DNA of 64,000 nt from Alphaproteobacteria bacterium (GCA_030428255.1 JAUIBT010000003.1:62001-126000), one strand, 5' to 3'; shown: positions 1-9,089, counted from the stretch's first letter. Numbers and translations: made by a program. Notes: generated by a model from the sequence alone, not told the origin.

Positions 1-80
1 CGCATGTTCGGCAGAATCAAGGATTTCCGCAGGATCGCTACGCGATATCACCGGACAGCGCAGCACTTCCGCGAAGATGA
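1..80 (+). mobile_element. IS5-family transposase C-terminal remnant
   Basis: Frame 1 from the first base reads RMFGRIKDFRRIATRYHR and then loses resemblance to a transposase. That string matches the conserved C-terminal block of IS5-group DDE transposases (typically MFGRLKDWRRIATRYDR, followed by F-x-SA-x-x-AAT). The hydrophobic tail expected next is missing, and the frame runs on without homology to a stop near 168. The element therefore looks broken at about base 75, although its upstream part may continue outside the window. No terminal inverted repeat was recognised. The family call rests on motif memory, not on a search. Confidence 0.7.
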
Positions 81-235
81 TAGTGTGCCGAGGAAGATGA
101 TTATGAGCGGGTCGCTTAGAGCCCGGCTCCCACAGGTGTTGAGCGGCTTTCGAGCGCAGGGGCACTGACCTCAGGTCCATCTTTCGGATCCCTGACGTAG
201 TGCGTTCACGGCCTGTCGAGCCCCGCTTCTTGGTC

Positions 236-345
236 CAGCTTGGCTCAGCTTGGCCCAGCTTGTCCAGGCGCTTCAGGCTCTCGGCCGACCAAGTTGCGTC
301 AACTTGATTCAAGGTCTCTAAGGCCTTGTCGCTGGCGGGCGGTAG
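236..345 (-). pseudogene. Decayed fragment of a GFA-family (CENP-V/GFA fold) gene, C-terminal part
   Basis: The minus strand reads PPASDKALETLNQVDATWSA and then ESLKRLDKLGQAEPS. This closely matches the C-terminal end of the intact GFA-family protein at 20886-21419 (PASDKAVEIFYRVDTTWS, then EASQRRLEKL). DNA over 72 bases (about 271-342) is roughly three quarters identical to that gene by eye. Upstream in the same frame the similarity is lost, and the CxxC zinc motifs of the family are absent, so this is a fragment and not a gene. No gene was recognised in the rest of 81-608. Confidence 0.75.
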
Positions 346-608
346 ATCCGGGACCATCGGGTGGCAGCAAGCCAATGATTCCTCGCGGTCGTGCTGCCGA
401 CCTTCCTGGCAACGACTTCGAAAACACTTGCTCAGGTGTTGGCATTCAATCGAGCAACCCGCTCTAGGCCGGCGAACGAGGTGGCTTTCACAGGCGACGG
501 ACCAGCGATACTAGGCCGTTACCTGCGTAGCCATTAAAAGACTAGACCGTCTTCCAAAAATCGACGGCAGGCCTTGCCGAGGTGTTCAGAACGGCGGTCC
601 CATTGACG

Positions 609-1700
609 TTAGAGCGCCTGCAGGGCTGGCACGGCGCCGTAGCGTCGTTCTTCGCCTTCGACCACAGCAGCCGGCGCAGGGAAGCTTACCGGTCCGTTGG
701 GCGTATCGACCTCGACCCGGCGCAGGTGCGCGTGCGAGGACAGCCCCGCCATATCATTGACCGAGGCCAAGGCGATGTTGGCCTTTGATAACCGCTCAAT
801 GGCCTCGTCTGCCGACATGCTGGCAAAGGCCGCTGCCACAACAGCATCGGTCGCCTGACGGTTCTTGACCCGCGCCACGTTGGTTGCAAAGCGCGCATCG
901 CTCGCGAGACTCTCGTCTTGCAAGAAGTCTTTGGCCAACTTGGCCCACTCGCGATCGCTTTGGATCGAAATCAGGATAGGCGCGCCGCTCTTGGGCTGGA
1001 AGACGCCATAGGGCGCAATTGAGGGGTGCGCAAGGCCGACCCGCTTGGGGCTCTTGCCGCCTTCATGGTTCAGCAAGGGGACAGTCAGCCAGTCGGCCAT
1101 GACATCGAACATCGAAATGCTGATGCAAGAGCCCTTGCCAGTGATGCCCCGTTGGATCAGCGCTTCCAAGATGGCCGCATGGGCGGTCGCGCCCGTTGCG
1201 ATATCGACGAGCGAGATGCCAACGCGCGCGGCCTCCGACGGCCCGCCGGTGATGGAGCACAGCCCCGATTCCGCTTGGATCAACAGATCATAGGCCTTGC
1301 GGTCTGCGAGCGGGCCTTGGTTGCCGTAGCCGGTGATGGAACATGAAATCAGCCGCGGATAGTCTTGATGCAAGCGCTGGGTGGAAAACCCAAGGCGAGC
1401 CAAGGACCCAGGCTTAAGGTTTTGGATAAGCACGTCGGCGGTAGCGAGGGTCTCTTCCAGCGCGGCTTTGCCTTCGGGGCTTGTCAGATCCAAGGTGCAG
1501 CTCTGCTTGCCGCGATTCAGCCAGACGAAATAGCTCGACTGCCCCTTTGCAACATCATCATAGCCGCGGGCAAAATCGCCTTCTGGGCGCTCAATTTTTA
1601 CCACGCTGGCACCGGCGTCGGCCAAGCGCGAAGATGCGAAAGGCGCTGCAACCGCTTGCTCGATTGCAACAACCTTCAGGCCTTTAAGCGGGGCACTCAT
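609..1700 (-). CDS. CaiB/BaiF family (class III) CoA-transferase
   Basis: This is a predicted cytoplasmic enzyme of 363 residues that moves CoA between carboxylic acids. The N-terminal Rossmann-like segment (LKGLKVVAIEQAVAAPFA, VVKIERPEGDFARGYD) is typical of the family. The block GISLVDIATGATAH carries the aspartate that forms the acyl-anhydride intermediate. The length is slightly short of the usual 380-430. The start is the ATG at 1700, because it overlaps the stop of the upstream acyl-CoA dehydrogenase as ATGA, a sign of translational coupling; the frame is open further upstream, but only inside that gene. The pair suggests activation of a carboxylic acid followed by alpha,beta-dehydrogenation. 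The acid cannot be named from sequence. Confidence 0.9.
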   Translation of the reverse strand: MSAPLKGLKVVAIEQAVAAPFASSRLADAGASVVKIERPEGDFARGYDDVAKGQSSYFVWLNRGKQSCTLDLTSPEGKAALEETLATADVLIQNLKPGSLARLGFSTQRLHQDYPRLISCSITGYGNQGPLADRKAYDLLIQAESGLCSITGGPSEAARVGISLVDIATGATAHAAILEALIQRGITGKGSCISISMFDVMADWLTVPLLNHEGGKSPKRVGLAHPSIAPYGVFQPKSGAPILISIQSDREWAKLAKDFLQDESLASDARFATNVARVKNRQATDAVVAAAFASMSADEAIERLSKANIALASVNDMAGLSSHAHLRRVEVDTPNGPVSFPAPAAVVEGEERRYGAVPALQAL

Positions 1701-2860
1701 CAAAACGACCTCGGCAGACCAAGCACGTGTTCGGCCACATACGACAAGATCAGGTTGGTTGAGATGGGTGCAACCTGGTACAGACGTGTTTCGCGGAATT
1801 TGCGCTCTACGTCGTATTCGCAAGCGAAGCCGAAGCCACCATGGAATTGCAGACAGGCGTTGGCCGCTTCCCAGCTTGCTTTTGCTGCCAGCAACTTGGC
1901 CATATTGGCTTCGGTTCCGCAGGGCAAGCCCGCATCGTAGAGCTCGCAGGCCTTAAAGCGCATCAGGCTGGCGGCTTCAACCTCGATGAAGGCTTCGGCG
2001 ATCGGGAACTGTACGCCTTGGTTCTGGCCAATAGGCCGCCCAAAGACCTTGCGTTCGTTCACGTATTCGGTGACCTTTTCGGTGAACCAATAGCCATCAC
2101 CGACGCACTCGGCGGCAATCAAAGAACGCTCTGCATTCAGGCCGGTCAAGATGTACTTGAAGCCCATGCCTTCCTCGCCGATCAGGTTTTCTTCGGGGAT
2201 TTCAAGGTTGTCAAAGAACAGCTCGTTGGTTTCGTGGTTCACCATATTGGCAATCGGGCGAACCTCCATGCCTGATTTCATGGCTTCCTTGATGTCGACC
2301 AGGAAAATCGACAGGCCCTGAGATTTCTTTTTGACCTCGGAAAGTGGCGTTGTCCGGGCCAGCAGAATCATCAGGTCCGAATGCTGAACGCGACTGATCC
2401 ATACCTTCTGTCCGTTGACGACATAGCGATCGCCCTTCTTGACAGCCGTTGTCTTAAGCTGGGTGGTGTCGGTGCCTGTCGTCGGCTCTGTGACGCCCAT
2501 GGACTGAAGGCGCAGCTCGCCGCTCGCCAGCTTGGGCAAGATGCGTTGGCGCTGCTCTTCAGAGCCGTGACGCACCAAGGTATTCATGTTGTACATCTGG
2601 CCGTGGCATGCGCCTGAGTTGCCCCCTGCGCGGTTGATTTCTTCCATGATAACAGAAGCTTCTGTCAAACTGAGCCCCGAACCGCCATAGGCCTCTGGAA
2701 TCAGAGCAGCCATCCAACCTTCTTGGGTCAGAGCCTCAACGAAGGCCTCTGGGTAGGCGCGCTCTTCATCGACCTTGCGGTGGTATTCCGCTGGGAATTG
2801 CGCGCAAAGGGCACGCACGCCTTCGCGAATATCTTGGTATTTGTCAGTCACGTGGTCCAC
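1700..2860 (-). CDS. Acyl-CoA dehydrogenase
   Basis: This is a flavoprotein of 386 residues in the acyl-CoA dehydrogenase superfamily, which oxidises acyl-CoA to enoyl-CoA and passes electrons to ETF. The family layout is visible: a helical N-terminal domain, the middle block LQSMGVTEPTTGTDTTQLKT (flavin-side loop), and the C-terminal helical domain ending in FHGGFGFACEYDVERKFRETR. The GTG start at 2860 is chosen because GGAGG lies 5 bases upstream on the minus strand. A longer reading frame would begin within the regulatory gap. It is the first gene of a two-gene operon with the CoA-transferase. The divergent LysR gene at 2975 is the likely regulator. Confidence 0.93.
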   Translation of the reverse strand: MDHVTDKYQDIREGVRALCAQFPAEYHRKVDEERAYPEAFVEALTQEGWMAALIPEAYGGSGLSLTEASVIMEEINRAGGNSGACHGQMYNMNTLVRHGSEEQRQRILPKLASGELRLQSMGVTEPTTGTDTTQLKTTAVKKGDRYVVNGQKVWISRVQHSDLMILLARTTPLSEVKKKSQGLSIFLVDIKEAMKSGMEVRPIANMVNHETNELFFDNLEIPEENLIGEEGMGFKYILTGLNAERSLIAAECVGDGYWFTEKVTEYVNERKVFGRPIGQNQGVQFPIAEAFIEVEAASLMRFKACELYDAGLPCGTEANMAKLLAAKASWEAANACLQFHGGFGFACEYDVERKFRETRLYQVAPISTNLILSYVAEHVLGLPRSF

Positions 2861-2974
2861 GTTTGCCTCCTGATGATGCGCGATGAAGGGGCAGGATAAA
2901 ACAAAGCTTTCCATCGCTCTAGTATATGTTTTAGATTACAAGTATAACAAAATGATATGGAAGGAGTTGCGCGC

Positions 2975-3925
2975 ATGGACCTGAGGCAATTGCGCTATTT
3001 CGTGGAAATCTTGGAACAAGGCAGCTTTACCAAAGCGGCTCAGGTTTTGAACGTCGCCCAACCGGCCCTGTCGCTTCATATCAAAAACATGGAAGCAGAA
3101 CTTGGTGCGCCTTTGTTGCTGCGCGAGCGAACGGGCGTCAGCCCCACGGAGGCCGGCAACCTGCTGGCACGGCGGGCGCGGTTGATATTGAGCGATCTGG
3201 ATCAATCCATCGACGAAGTTCGCAATTTGGATCGTGATCCCAGTGGTGAGGTGCGAATCGGCCTACCAGGTACCATCAGCGGCATTTTGGCATTACCGCT
3301 CATTCAAGCGCTGCGCGAACACAGCCCCGGCATCAAACTGACCATCGCCGAGGCCATGAGTGGGTTTATCGCCAACTGGCTGGAAGAAGGGCGGGTGGAT
3401 CTGGCGGTGCTGTACCAGGATCTTGATCAAAGCAGCTTTTGCTCAGAACCTCTGCTGCAAGAAGAGTTGGTCGCGCTGGCGGGCCCGCAATGGCCTTTGT
3501 CGGCAACTTTGGAGCTCAGCGATTTGCAGGAGGTCGCCTTGGTGTTGCCCAGTGCCGCGCATGGGTTGCGCGCGCTGATAGATGCGGCGCTGCAACCGCT
3601 GGGCGTCAAGCTGAATGTCGTTGTGGAGATCGATTCCTATACGAATATCAAGAGCTTGGTTGGTGTAGGCTATGGCGTTTCCATCTTGCCGTTGCACGCG
3701 GTCAGCCAGGAGCTGCAGGCGGGGACACTGGCGGTGAGCCGCTTCAAATCACCCGGCCTTATGCGCAGCGCTCATCTGATCTATCCCAAGCAGCGTTTGC
3801 GCACGCGCGCTCAACAGGTGGTTCAGGACCTTTTGCGCGTTGTTGTGGCCGATCTGATCGCGGCGGGGCAGTGGGATGGTGCCCGTTGGCTTCAGAGCGA
3901 TGGGCGATCAACCGCAAGCGTATGA
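2975..3925 (+). CDS. LysR-family transcriptional regulator
   Basis: This is a DNA-binding regulator of 316 residues. The N-terminal winged helix-turn-helix (residues about 1-60: MDLRQLRYFVEILEQGSFTK, then AAQVLNVAQPALSLHIKNME) is typical of LysR proteins, followed by a type 2 periplasmic-binding-fold effector domain. The ATG at 2975 has AAGGAG eight bases upstream; the ATG at 2957 has no such site and would only add six residues. The gene is divergent from the acyl-CoA dehydrogenase operon across a 114-bp gap, the classic layout in which a LysR protein controls its neighbour. The effector is unknown. Confidence 0.93.
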   Translation: MDLRQLRYFVEILEQGSFTKAAQVLNVAQPALSLHIKNMEAELGAPLLLRERTGVSPTEAGNLLARRARLILSDLDQSIDEVRNLDRDPSGEVRIGLPGTISGILALPLIQALREHSPGIKLTIAEAMSGFIANWLEEGRVDLAVLYQDLDQSSFCSEPLLQEELVALAGPQWPLSATLELSDLQEVALVLPSAAHGLRALIDAALQPLGVKLNVVVEIDSYTNIKSLVGVGYGVSILPLHAVSQELQAGTLAVSRFKSPGLMRSAHLIYPKQRLRTRAQQVVQDLLRVVVADLIAAGQWDGARWLQSDGRSTASV

Positions 3926-3942
3926 GCTGAGCGAATGAAGCC

Positions 3943-3984
3943 CGCGCATAGGAGATCGCGCATAGGAGATCGCGCATAGGAGAA
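3943..3984. repeat. Three tandem copies of a 14-bp unit
   Basis: The unit CGCGCATAGGAGAT occurs three times head to tail; the last copy differs only in its final base. It lies 17 bp after the LysR stop codon. It belongs to a pattern of short intergenic arrays seen across this window. Confidence 0.9.
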
Positions 3985-4042
3985 CGCCCAAAGGGTGCAG
4001 TACCTGAGAGGTGCGAACCTGCTCACGGTCAAGATGGCAGGC

Positions 4043-4080
4043 AAAAAAAGGGCCCGGCCATCAAAGCGATGACCGAGCCG
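4043..4080 (-). terminator. Rho-independent terminator of the liv-type/aldehyde dehydrogenase operon
   Basis: Read on the minus strand, GGCTCGGTCATC pairs with GATGGCCGGGCC (12 bp including G-U pairs) and is followed by seven T. It lies about 150 bp after the stop of the aldehyde dehydrogenase at 4230, in the correct orientation to end the long minus-strand operon that starts near 10.5 kb. Confidence 0.8.
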
Positions 4081-4100
4081 TCTAGTTTGTTGGGAACTTT

Positions 4101-4139
4101 GTGATCGGGTTATAGCTCGAGAGCTATGACGCCGATCAC
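4101..4139. other. Two-part inverted repeat between convergent genes
   Basis: GTGATCGG (4101-4108) pairs with CCGATCAC (4132-4139), and inside it ATAGCT pairs with AGCTAT around a CGAG loop. The hairpin is strong on either strand but lacks a T-tract on both sides. It could be a barrier between convergent transcripts, an mRNA stabiliser or a protein-binding site. Confidence 0.6.
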
Positions 4140-4229
4140 AGAGCGAGGTAGCAAACAATTCAGGTCGATGGGGCAAGTCCTGCACGCAAGAGCCCCGGTT
4201 GATTGATGCTCGTCGAGCGAATGCGTTGG

Positions 4230-5708
4230 CTAGCCGATAACAAAGGGGTTGCCGGTCTTGGCGCCGAAGGACATCCAGGTGGTTTTGGTCTCCAGGTAGT
4301 CATCAATGGCGTGTTGGCCGCTCTCGCGCCCCAGGCCCGAGTGCTTGAAACCACCAAAGGGTGCCATATAACTGACGGCGCGATAGGTGTTGGTCCAAAT
4401 CGTGCCTGCACGCAGCCGTTCAGAGGCCTTAAATGCGCGCGACATGTCCTGTGTCCAAACCCCCGCAGCCAAGCCATAGATGCTATCGTTAGCCGCCGTA
4501 AAGGCCTCTTCGTCGCTCTCAAAGGGGATGATCGACAGCAGAGGGCCAAACACTTCTTCTTGCGCGATGCGCATGTCGTTGGAAACCTTGGTAAAGGCAG
4601 TGGGCTGAACGAACCAACCATCTTCTGCGCCTTCAACTCGCGCTCTGCCGCCGCCCATGACACATTCGGCGCCGCCTTCGCGTGCGATGTCCATATAGCT
4701 CAAAACGCGCTGGAATTGCGCTTCGGTGGTGACGGGGCCGACTTGTGTTTCCAGGTCCATCGGGTCGCCAAGGCGGGCGCTCGCGGCCAGATTGACGAAA
4801 CCTTCAACAAAGGCGTCATGGACGCTTTTGTGGACCAGCACCCGCGAGCCCGCGATGCAGGTTTGACCGCTGGCAGCAAAAATGCCTGAGACCACACCAA
4901 AGATGGCGCTTTCTAAGTCGGCATCATCAAAGATAAGTTGCGGGGACTTGCCGCCCAGCTCCAGGGTGACGTGCTTGAAGCCCCGCGCGGCGGCCTCGGC
5001 CACGTGGCGGCCGCCGATGTCGCCCCCTGTGAAGGCCACTTTGTCAACGCCAGGATGCTCAACCAAGGGCGCGCCGACGTCCGCGCCAAGGCCAGGCACG
5101 ACGTTCAAAACGCCATCAGGAAAGCCCGCTTCCTTGGCCAGTTTCATCAGTTCTATGGTTGACGCTGAGGTATGCTCGGAAGGCTTCAAGACCATGGTAC
5201 AGCCCGCTGCGAGGGCAGGGGCCAGTTTCCAAGTTGTCAGCAGCAAGGGCGAATTCCAAGGCGTGATAGCGGCGACAACGCCCACGGCCTCGCGGCGGGT
5301 AAAGACAAACATGTCGGGCTTGTCGATGGGCAGCACGGCACCTTCGATTTTGTCCGCCAGGCCGCCAAAATAATAGAACCACTGCGGAATGTAGCGCAGT
5401 TGTGTGCGCATTTCTGCATAAAGCTTGCCATTGTCACGCGTTTCTATCGCCGCCAAGTGGTCCGCGTTTTCGGCAATCAGATCGCCGAAATTGCGCAAAA
5501 TGGCGCCGCGTTGGGTCGCGGTCATTGTGCGCCAGGGGCCATGATCAAAGGCCGCGCGTGCGGCGGCCACCGCGCGATAAACGTCTTCCTTGCCACATTG
5601 GGCAACGGTCGCCCAAGGCTTGGCGGTATAGGGGTTGATGGTCTCCATAACCCGGCCATCGGCGGCATTACAGAAACTTCCGTTAATGAAGGCTTGATAG
5701 TGGCGCAT
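4230..5708 (-). CDS. NAD(P)-dependent aldehyde dehydrogenase (amine regulon)
   Basis: This is a cytoplasmic enzyme of about 492 residues that oxidises an aldehyde to a carboxylate. The superfamily signatures are present: PWNSPLLLTTWKLAPALAAG, the general base in LELGGKSPQLIFDDAD, and the nucleophile cysteine in SGQTCIAGSRVLVH. The ATG at 5708 is preferred, with a purine-rich GAAGAAG 12 bases upstream. A GTG four codons earlier (5720) is possible. It follows livF by 148 bp and precedes the terminator at 4043-4080, so it is probably the last gene of the transporter operon. It may oxidise the aldehyde made by the alcohol dehydrogenase at 10927 or by the P450 pathway; the substrate is inferred only from context. 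Confidence 0.93.
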   Translation of the reverse strand: MRHYQAFINGSFCNAADGRVMETINPYTAKPWATVAQCGKEDVYRAVAAARAAFDHGPWRTMTATQRGAILRNFGDLIAENADHLAAIETRDNGKLYAEMRTQLRYIPQWFYYFGGLADKIEGAVLPIDKPDMFVFTRREAVGVVAAITPWNSPLLLTTWKLAPALAAGCTMVLKPSEHTSASTIELMKLAKEAGFPDGVLNVVPGLGADVGAPLVEHPGVDKVAFTGGDIGGRHVAEAAARGFKHVTLELGGKSPQLIFDDADLESAIFGVVSGIFAASGQTCIAGSRVLVHKSVHDAFVEGFVNLAASARLGDPMDLETQVGPVTTEAQFQRVLSYMDIAREGGAECVMGGGRARVEGAEDGWFVQPTAFTKVSNDMRIAQEEVFGPLLSIIPFESDEEAFTAANDSIYGLAAGVWTQDMSRAFKASERLRAGTIWTNTYRAVSYMAPFGGFKHSGLGRESGQHAIDDYLETKTTWMSFGAKTGNPFVIG

Positions 5709-5856
5709 TCTGGTATTCACTTCTTCAAAAATCGCAATGGATTTGCCGTTGGCAGCAGGGGAGGCCTCGCTTTTCTGGCAGCACGAGCCCTGCTCTGAGC
5801 GTTTGCTTAGTCGCCCAAGTTGCTGATGCAGGCCTGGGCGACTGGCCAGCTTGGCT

Positions 5857-6561
5857 CTAGTGGCCGAAATAGGCCTCCATCAACCGTGGGTCATCCCGCA
5901 GCTCATCGACGGTACCTGAGATGCGCATTTCGCCTGATTCCAGCACGTAAAGCCGCGAGGCCAACTTCATTGCGAAATTGGCGTTTTGCTCGGTAATGAC
6001 GATGGTCATCTTCAGCTCGCGGTTCATGCGCGCCAAGACCTCGGCGATTTCATCACATAGCTTTGGAGCCAGGCCGATGGTTGGTTCGTCAACCAGCAGG
6101 ACCCTGGGGCTGGTCATCAGAGCACGTCCCAGGGACACCATCTGGCGCTCGCCGCCCGATTGGGTGCTGGTCTCCTGATTTTCTCGCTCTTCCAAGCGCG
6201 GAAATAAGCGATGGATCGCCTCTAAGTTCTGTTCAATGTCATCGCGCGCTGTAAAGGCGCCTACCATTAGGTTGTCGCGCACCGACATAAAGGGAAACAG
6301 GTTGAAGCGCTCAGGTGCGTAGCCGACACCGCTCTTAACGATGTCTGCGGTGCTGAGCCCGGCCAGTGACTTACCTTCCAGACGGATGTCACCGGTGGTT
6401 TTGGTGAGCCCCATAATGGAATCCAGCAGGGTTGACTTGCCAGCACCATTGGCACCGATGATGGCTACGATTTCGCCCTGCTCAACGGAAAAGGAGATAT
6501 CGCGTAGAGCTTGCGCTTTGCCGTAGAAAGCAGAAAGGTTGTCAAATTCCAGAAAGCTCAC
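5857..6561 (-). CDS. livF: Liv-type ABC transporter ATP-binding protein (LivF)
   Basis: This is an ABC ATPase of 234 residues at the inner face of the membrane, one of two ATPases in a hydrophobic amino acid/amide (HAAT) importer. Walker A is GANGAGKSTLLD, the signature is QSGGERQMVSLGRAL and Walker B is VLLVDEPTIGL. The length and the C-terminal end (LMEAYFGH) fit LivF. The start lies two bases after the livG stop, so the two are translated together. The substrate is not necessarily a branched-chain amino acid, because the gene sits in an amine-degradation regulon. Confidence 0.95.
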   Translation of the reverse strand: MSFLEFDNLSAFYGKAQALRDISFSVEQGEIVAIIGANGAGKSTLLDSIMGLTKTTGDIRLEGKSLAGLSTADIVKSGVGYAPERFNLFPFMSVRDNLMVGAFTARDDIEQNLEAIHRLFPRLEERENQETSTQSGGERQMVSLGRALMTSPRVLLVDEPTIGLAPKLCDEIAEVLARMNRELKMTIVITEQNANFAMKLASRLYVLESGEMRISGTVDELRDDPRLMEAYFGH

Positions 6562-6563
6562 GT

Positions 6564-7292
6564 CTACCCTCCCAAGTAAGAAGCCACTACGGCTTCGTTG
6601 TCCATGACTTCGCTAAAGCTTCCTTCAGCAATTTTTTGACCTTGGTTGATGGCGATGGCCCGATCCACCAAGGGTTCAAGAGCTTTCAAATCGTGGCTTA
6701 CGATCAAGAAGGTCATACCCTCGCGCCTCATGCTTTGGATCAACTCAGATATCTGAGCGATCTCGCCGACGGTAAGGCCAGCAAAGACCTCATCCAAAAG
6801 CATAACGTTGGGATTGGTGGCCATAGTGCGAGCCATTTCCAGCTTGCGCAGGTCACCCATCGAAAGCTCTGACGGGCTTCTGTGCAGATCCTGGGGTGCC
6901 AATCCGACGCTGAGCGCTAGCGCTTCTTCGCGGTCATGATCAACGCGTCCGAACACCATCTGGGTGAGATTGTCCGGCATGAGGCCAACGCGAATATTCT
7001 CTAAAACGGTCATGTCAGAGAAAGGACGCGGCACCTGATAGGTCCGGCTGATGCCGTGTCGGATACGGGCTGCGGTTGACATGCCGCCGATGTCGCGACC
7101 GGCAAGGTGGATGGTGCCTGAGGTCTGGCGCACTTCACCCATAATCTGCGAGAAAATGGTCGTCTTGCCAGCCCCGTTTGGCCCGATCAAAGCCAAGGAG
7201 TCACCCTTTTCGACTGTGAAACTCACATCATTGGTTGCGGTCAGGCCACCGAACTTTTTGACGAGGTTTGATACGGTAAGAAGACTGGTCAT
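6564..7292 (-). CDS. livG: Liv-type ABC transporter ATP-binding protein (LivG)
   Basis: This is the second ATPase of the importer, 242 residues. Walker A is GPNGAGKTTIFSQ, the signature region is LSMGDLRKLEMARTMA and Walker B is VMLLDEVFAGLT. The loop between residues about 70 and 120, containing RTYQVPRPFSDMTVLENIRVG, is typical of LivG. Its start overlaps the livM stop by four bases (ATGA). It is predicted to pair with LivF on the LivHM membrane pore. Confidence 0.95.
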   Translation of the reverse strand: MTSLLTVSNLVKKFGGLTATNDVSFTVEKGDSLALIGPNGAGKTTIFSQIMGEVRQTSGTIHLAGRDIGGMSTAARIRHGISRTYQVPRPFSDMTVLENIRVGLMPDNLTQMVFGRVDHDREEALALSVGLAPQDLHRSPSELSMGDLRKLEMARTMATNPNVMLLDEVFAGLTVGEIAQISELIQSMRREGMTFLIVSHDLKALEPLVDRAIAINQGQKIAEGSFSEVMDNEAVVASYLGG

Positions 7293-8236
7293 GAGCGCGA
7301 CTTCCCCTTGATGGCTGAAAGCGCCATTTGCAAGACGTGATGCAGCCCTTTGGGCTCAAACATGTAGAGCACCAATGCAATGCCGCCGTAGATGAAATAG
7401 CGCTCAGCGCCTGGTAGATAGGGGCGCAAATATTCCAGCAAGAACGTCAGGAAGAATGCGCCGAATATCGGTCCAATGATGGTCGATGCACCGCCCAAGA
7501 TGGCAGCGACAATGATGGTGAAGACAAAGTTGATGTCAAACAGCGCACGCGGGGCGATCGAGCCCAGATAGTGGACGTAGAAGGCGCCCCCTAAGCCGGC
7601 AACAAAGGCGCTTAGCATAAAGGCTGCCAACTTGAGTTTGGTGGTGTTGAGGCCTGATCCACGAACTGCCTCTTCGTTCATGCCAATGGCGCTCAGTGCG
7701 GTACCCAAACGAGTCTTCATCAACAGCCACATGCCAAATCCAAGGCTGGCGATGAGCCCGAACGAAAGATAGTAGCCGTTGACGGCGCCGCGGGTGAGAG
7801 TCTGGATACCAGACATACCGCGGGTTCCACCGGTCAGGTCAGGCCGGATGACCTGCACCAGTTGATACATGAGCTCCATGAAGGCCAGAGTAACAAGCGC
7901 AAAGTAGCTGCCGCGAACGCGCAAGGCGGGCAAGAACAGCAGGCTGCCGCCGACCATGGTAACCAGCACCGCTGCGGGAATGGAAATTTCGACAGGAACG
8001 TCAAAGCGCTTTGTCAAAATCGCGGTGGTGTAAGCGCCCAAGCCAATCAAGAAGGGATGACCGAAGCTGACGTAGCCTGTCCGACCAGAAAGCACGTCCC
8101 AGCTGATGGCAAAGATAGCCAGGTAATTGGCAAAGATGATCGTACGCAAGGTGCCCTTCGAAACCAGCTGGGGCAGGAAAAACATGCCAACAATAAAGGC
8201 GGTCCACAGGGCCAGGTGATACCAACGAATGTTCAT
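7289..8236 (-). CDS. livM: Liv-type ABC transporter permease (LivM)
   Basis: This is an inner-membrane permease of 315 residues with about eight to ten hydrophobic helices. It carries the family block SGRTGYVSFGHPFLIGLGAY near residue 50 and the cytoplasmic coupling loop GMNEEAVRGSGLNTTKLKLA, which contacts an ATPase. The ATG at 8236 is chosen because GAGGAG lies about eight bases upstream, inside the end of livH. The five-residue longer form lacks support. It forms the import channel with LivH. Confidence 0.95.
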   Translation of the reverse strand: MNIRWYHLALWTAFIVGMFFLPQLVSKGTLRTIIFANYLAIFAISWDVLSGRTGYVSFGHPFLIGLGAYTTAILTKRFDVPVEISIPAAVLVTMVGGSLLFLPALRVRGSYFALVTLAFMELMYQLVQVIRPDLTGGTRGMSGIQTLTRGAVNGYYLSFGLIASLGFGMWLLMKTRLGTALSAIGMNEEAVRGSGLNTTKLKLAAFMLSAFVAGLGGAFYVHYLGSIAPRALFDINFVFTIIVAAILGGASTIIGPIFGAFFLTFLLEYLRPYLPGAERYFIYGGIALVLYMFEPKGLHHVLQMALSAIKGKSRS

Positions 8237-8237
8237 T

Positions 8238-9089
8238 TTACAGCTCCTCACGTCCGAATAAGCCCTTGGGACGCAGGACCAAGACGCCGATAATTAACAA
8301 CATAGTGACAACGCCGCGCAGCTCTGGAGCAATTGCAGACGTGACGATCACCTCCATGTAGCCGATGACATGCGCGACGATGAGCGTTCCGATAATTGAG
8401 CCAATGCCGCCAACGATCACGACAGCAACGGCGATAATGAGCGGTGAAACCCACATGCCTGGATAGAGCTGTGTGTAGGAGGCAAAAAAGACACCAGCGA
8501 TTGCGCCTAAGGCACCAGAGATGCCCCAAGTCACCATGTTTACGCGATCCGGATCAATGCCACTGATGGCAGCCCCCTTCACGTCCATAGAGACAGCTTG
8601 CATGGCGCGTCCCATATGCGTGCGGCGCACAAACAGATACAGGCTAATGAGGATAACCCAACTGGCCACTGTCGCTACGAGGACGTTGTAGGTGACGGCC
8701 GCGCCTTCGACGCGCACGACGCCGGGGATAATGGGCAACAGAATTTTTGAAGCATCGCCAAACAGCAGAACAACGCCCGCTTGAAGTACGACTGCCAGAA
8801 TGAGCGTGGCGATTTCGATCGCGACTGAATCCCCTTTAAGGGTTTTTACCACGAGACGATAGATCAAGAGGCCGGTGACGACACCGATCAAAGCAGCTAT
8901 CACGACGCCGGCGATTTTTGGCAGGCCAAGAATCTGAGAAAAATAGAAGTAGCTGTAGCCACCTATCATCAAATAGGCGCCGTAGGCGAGGTTCAAAACC
9001 CGCCCAATACTAAATATTAGCGTAAAGCCCACCGCGATGAGCGCGTAGAGGCCGCTTAACAAAAGGCCTTGGATGATTATTTGCAGCAT
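8238..9089 (-). CDS. livH: Liv-type ABC transporter permease (LivH)
   Basis: This is an inner-membrane permease of 283 residues with about eight hydrophobic helices. The N-terminal GLLLSGLYALIAVGFTLIFS and RVLNLAYGAYLMIGGY are hallmark LivH segments. The coupling loop MGRAMQAVSMDVKGAAISGI lies at about residues 174-193. It is followed after one base by livM. A 146-bp gap separates it from the substrate-binding protein gene upstream; that gap holds an imperfect GC-rich hairpin near 9192-9224 that could slow transcription and keep binding protein in excess. Confidence 0.95.
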   Translation of the reverse strand: MLQIIIQGLLLSGLYALIAVGFTLIFSIGRVLNLAYGAYLMIGGYSYFYFSQILGLPKIAGVVIAALIGVVTGLLIYRLVVKTLKGDSVAIEIATLILAVVLQAGVVLLFGDASKILLPIIPGVVRVEGAAVTYNVLVATVASWVILISLYLFVRRTHMGRAMQAVSMDVKGAAISGIDPDRVNMVTWGISGALGAIAGVFFASYTQLYPGMWVSPLIIAVAVVIVGGIGSIIGTLIVAHVIGYMEVIVTSAIAPELRGVVTMLLIIGVLVLRPKGLFGREEL

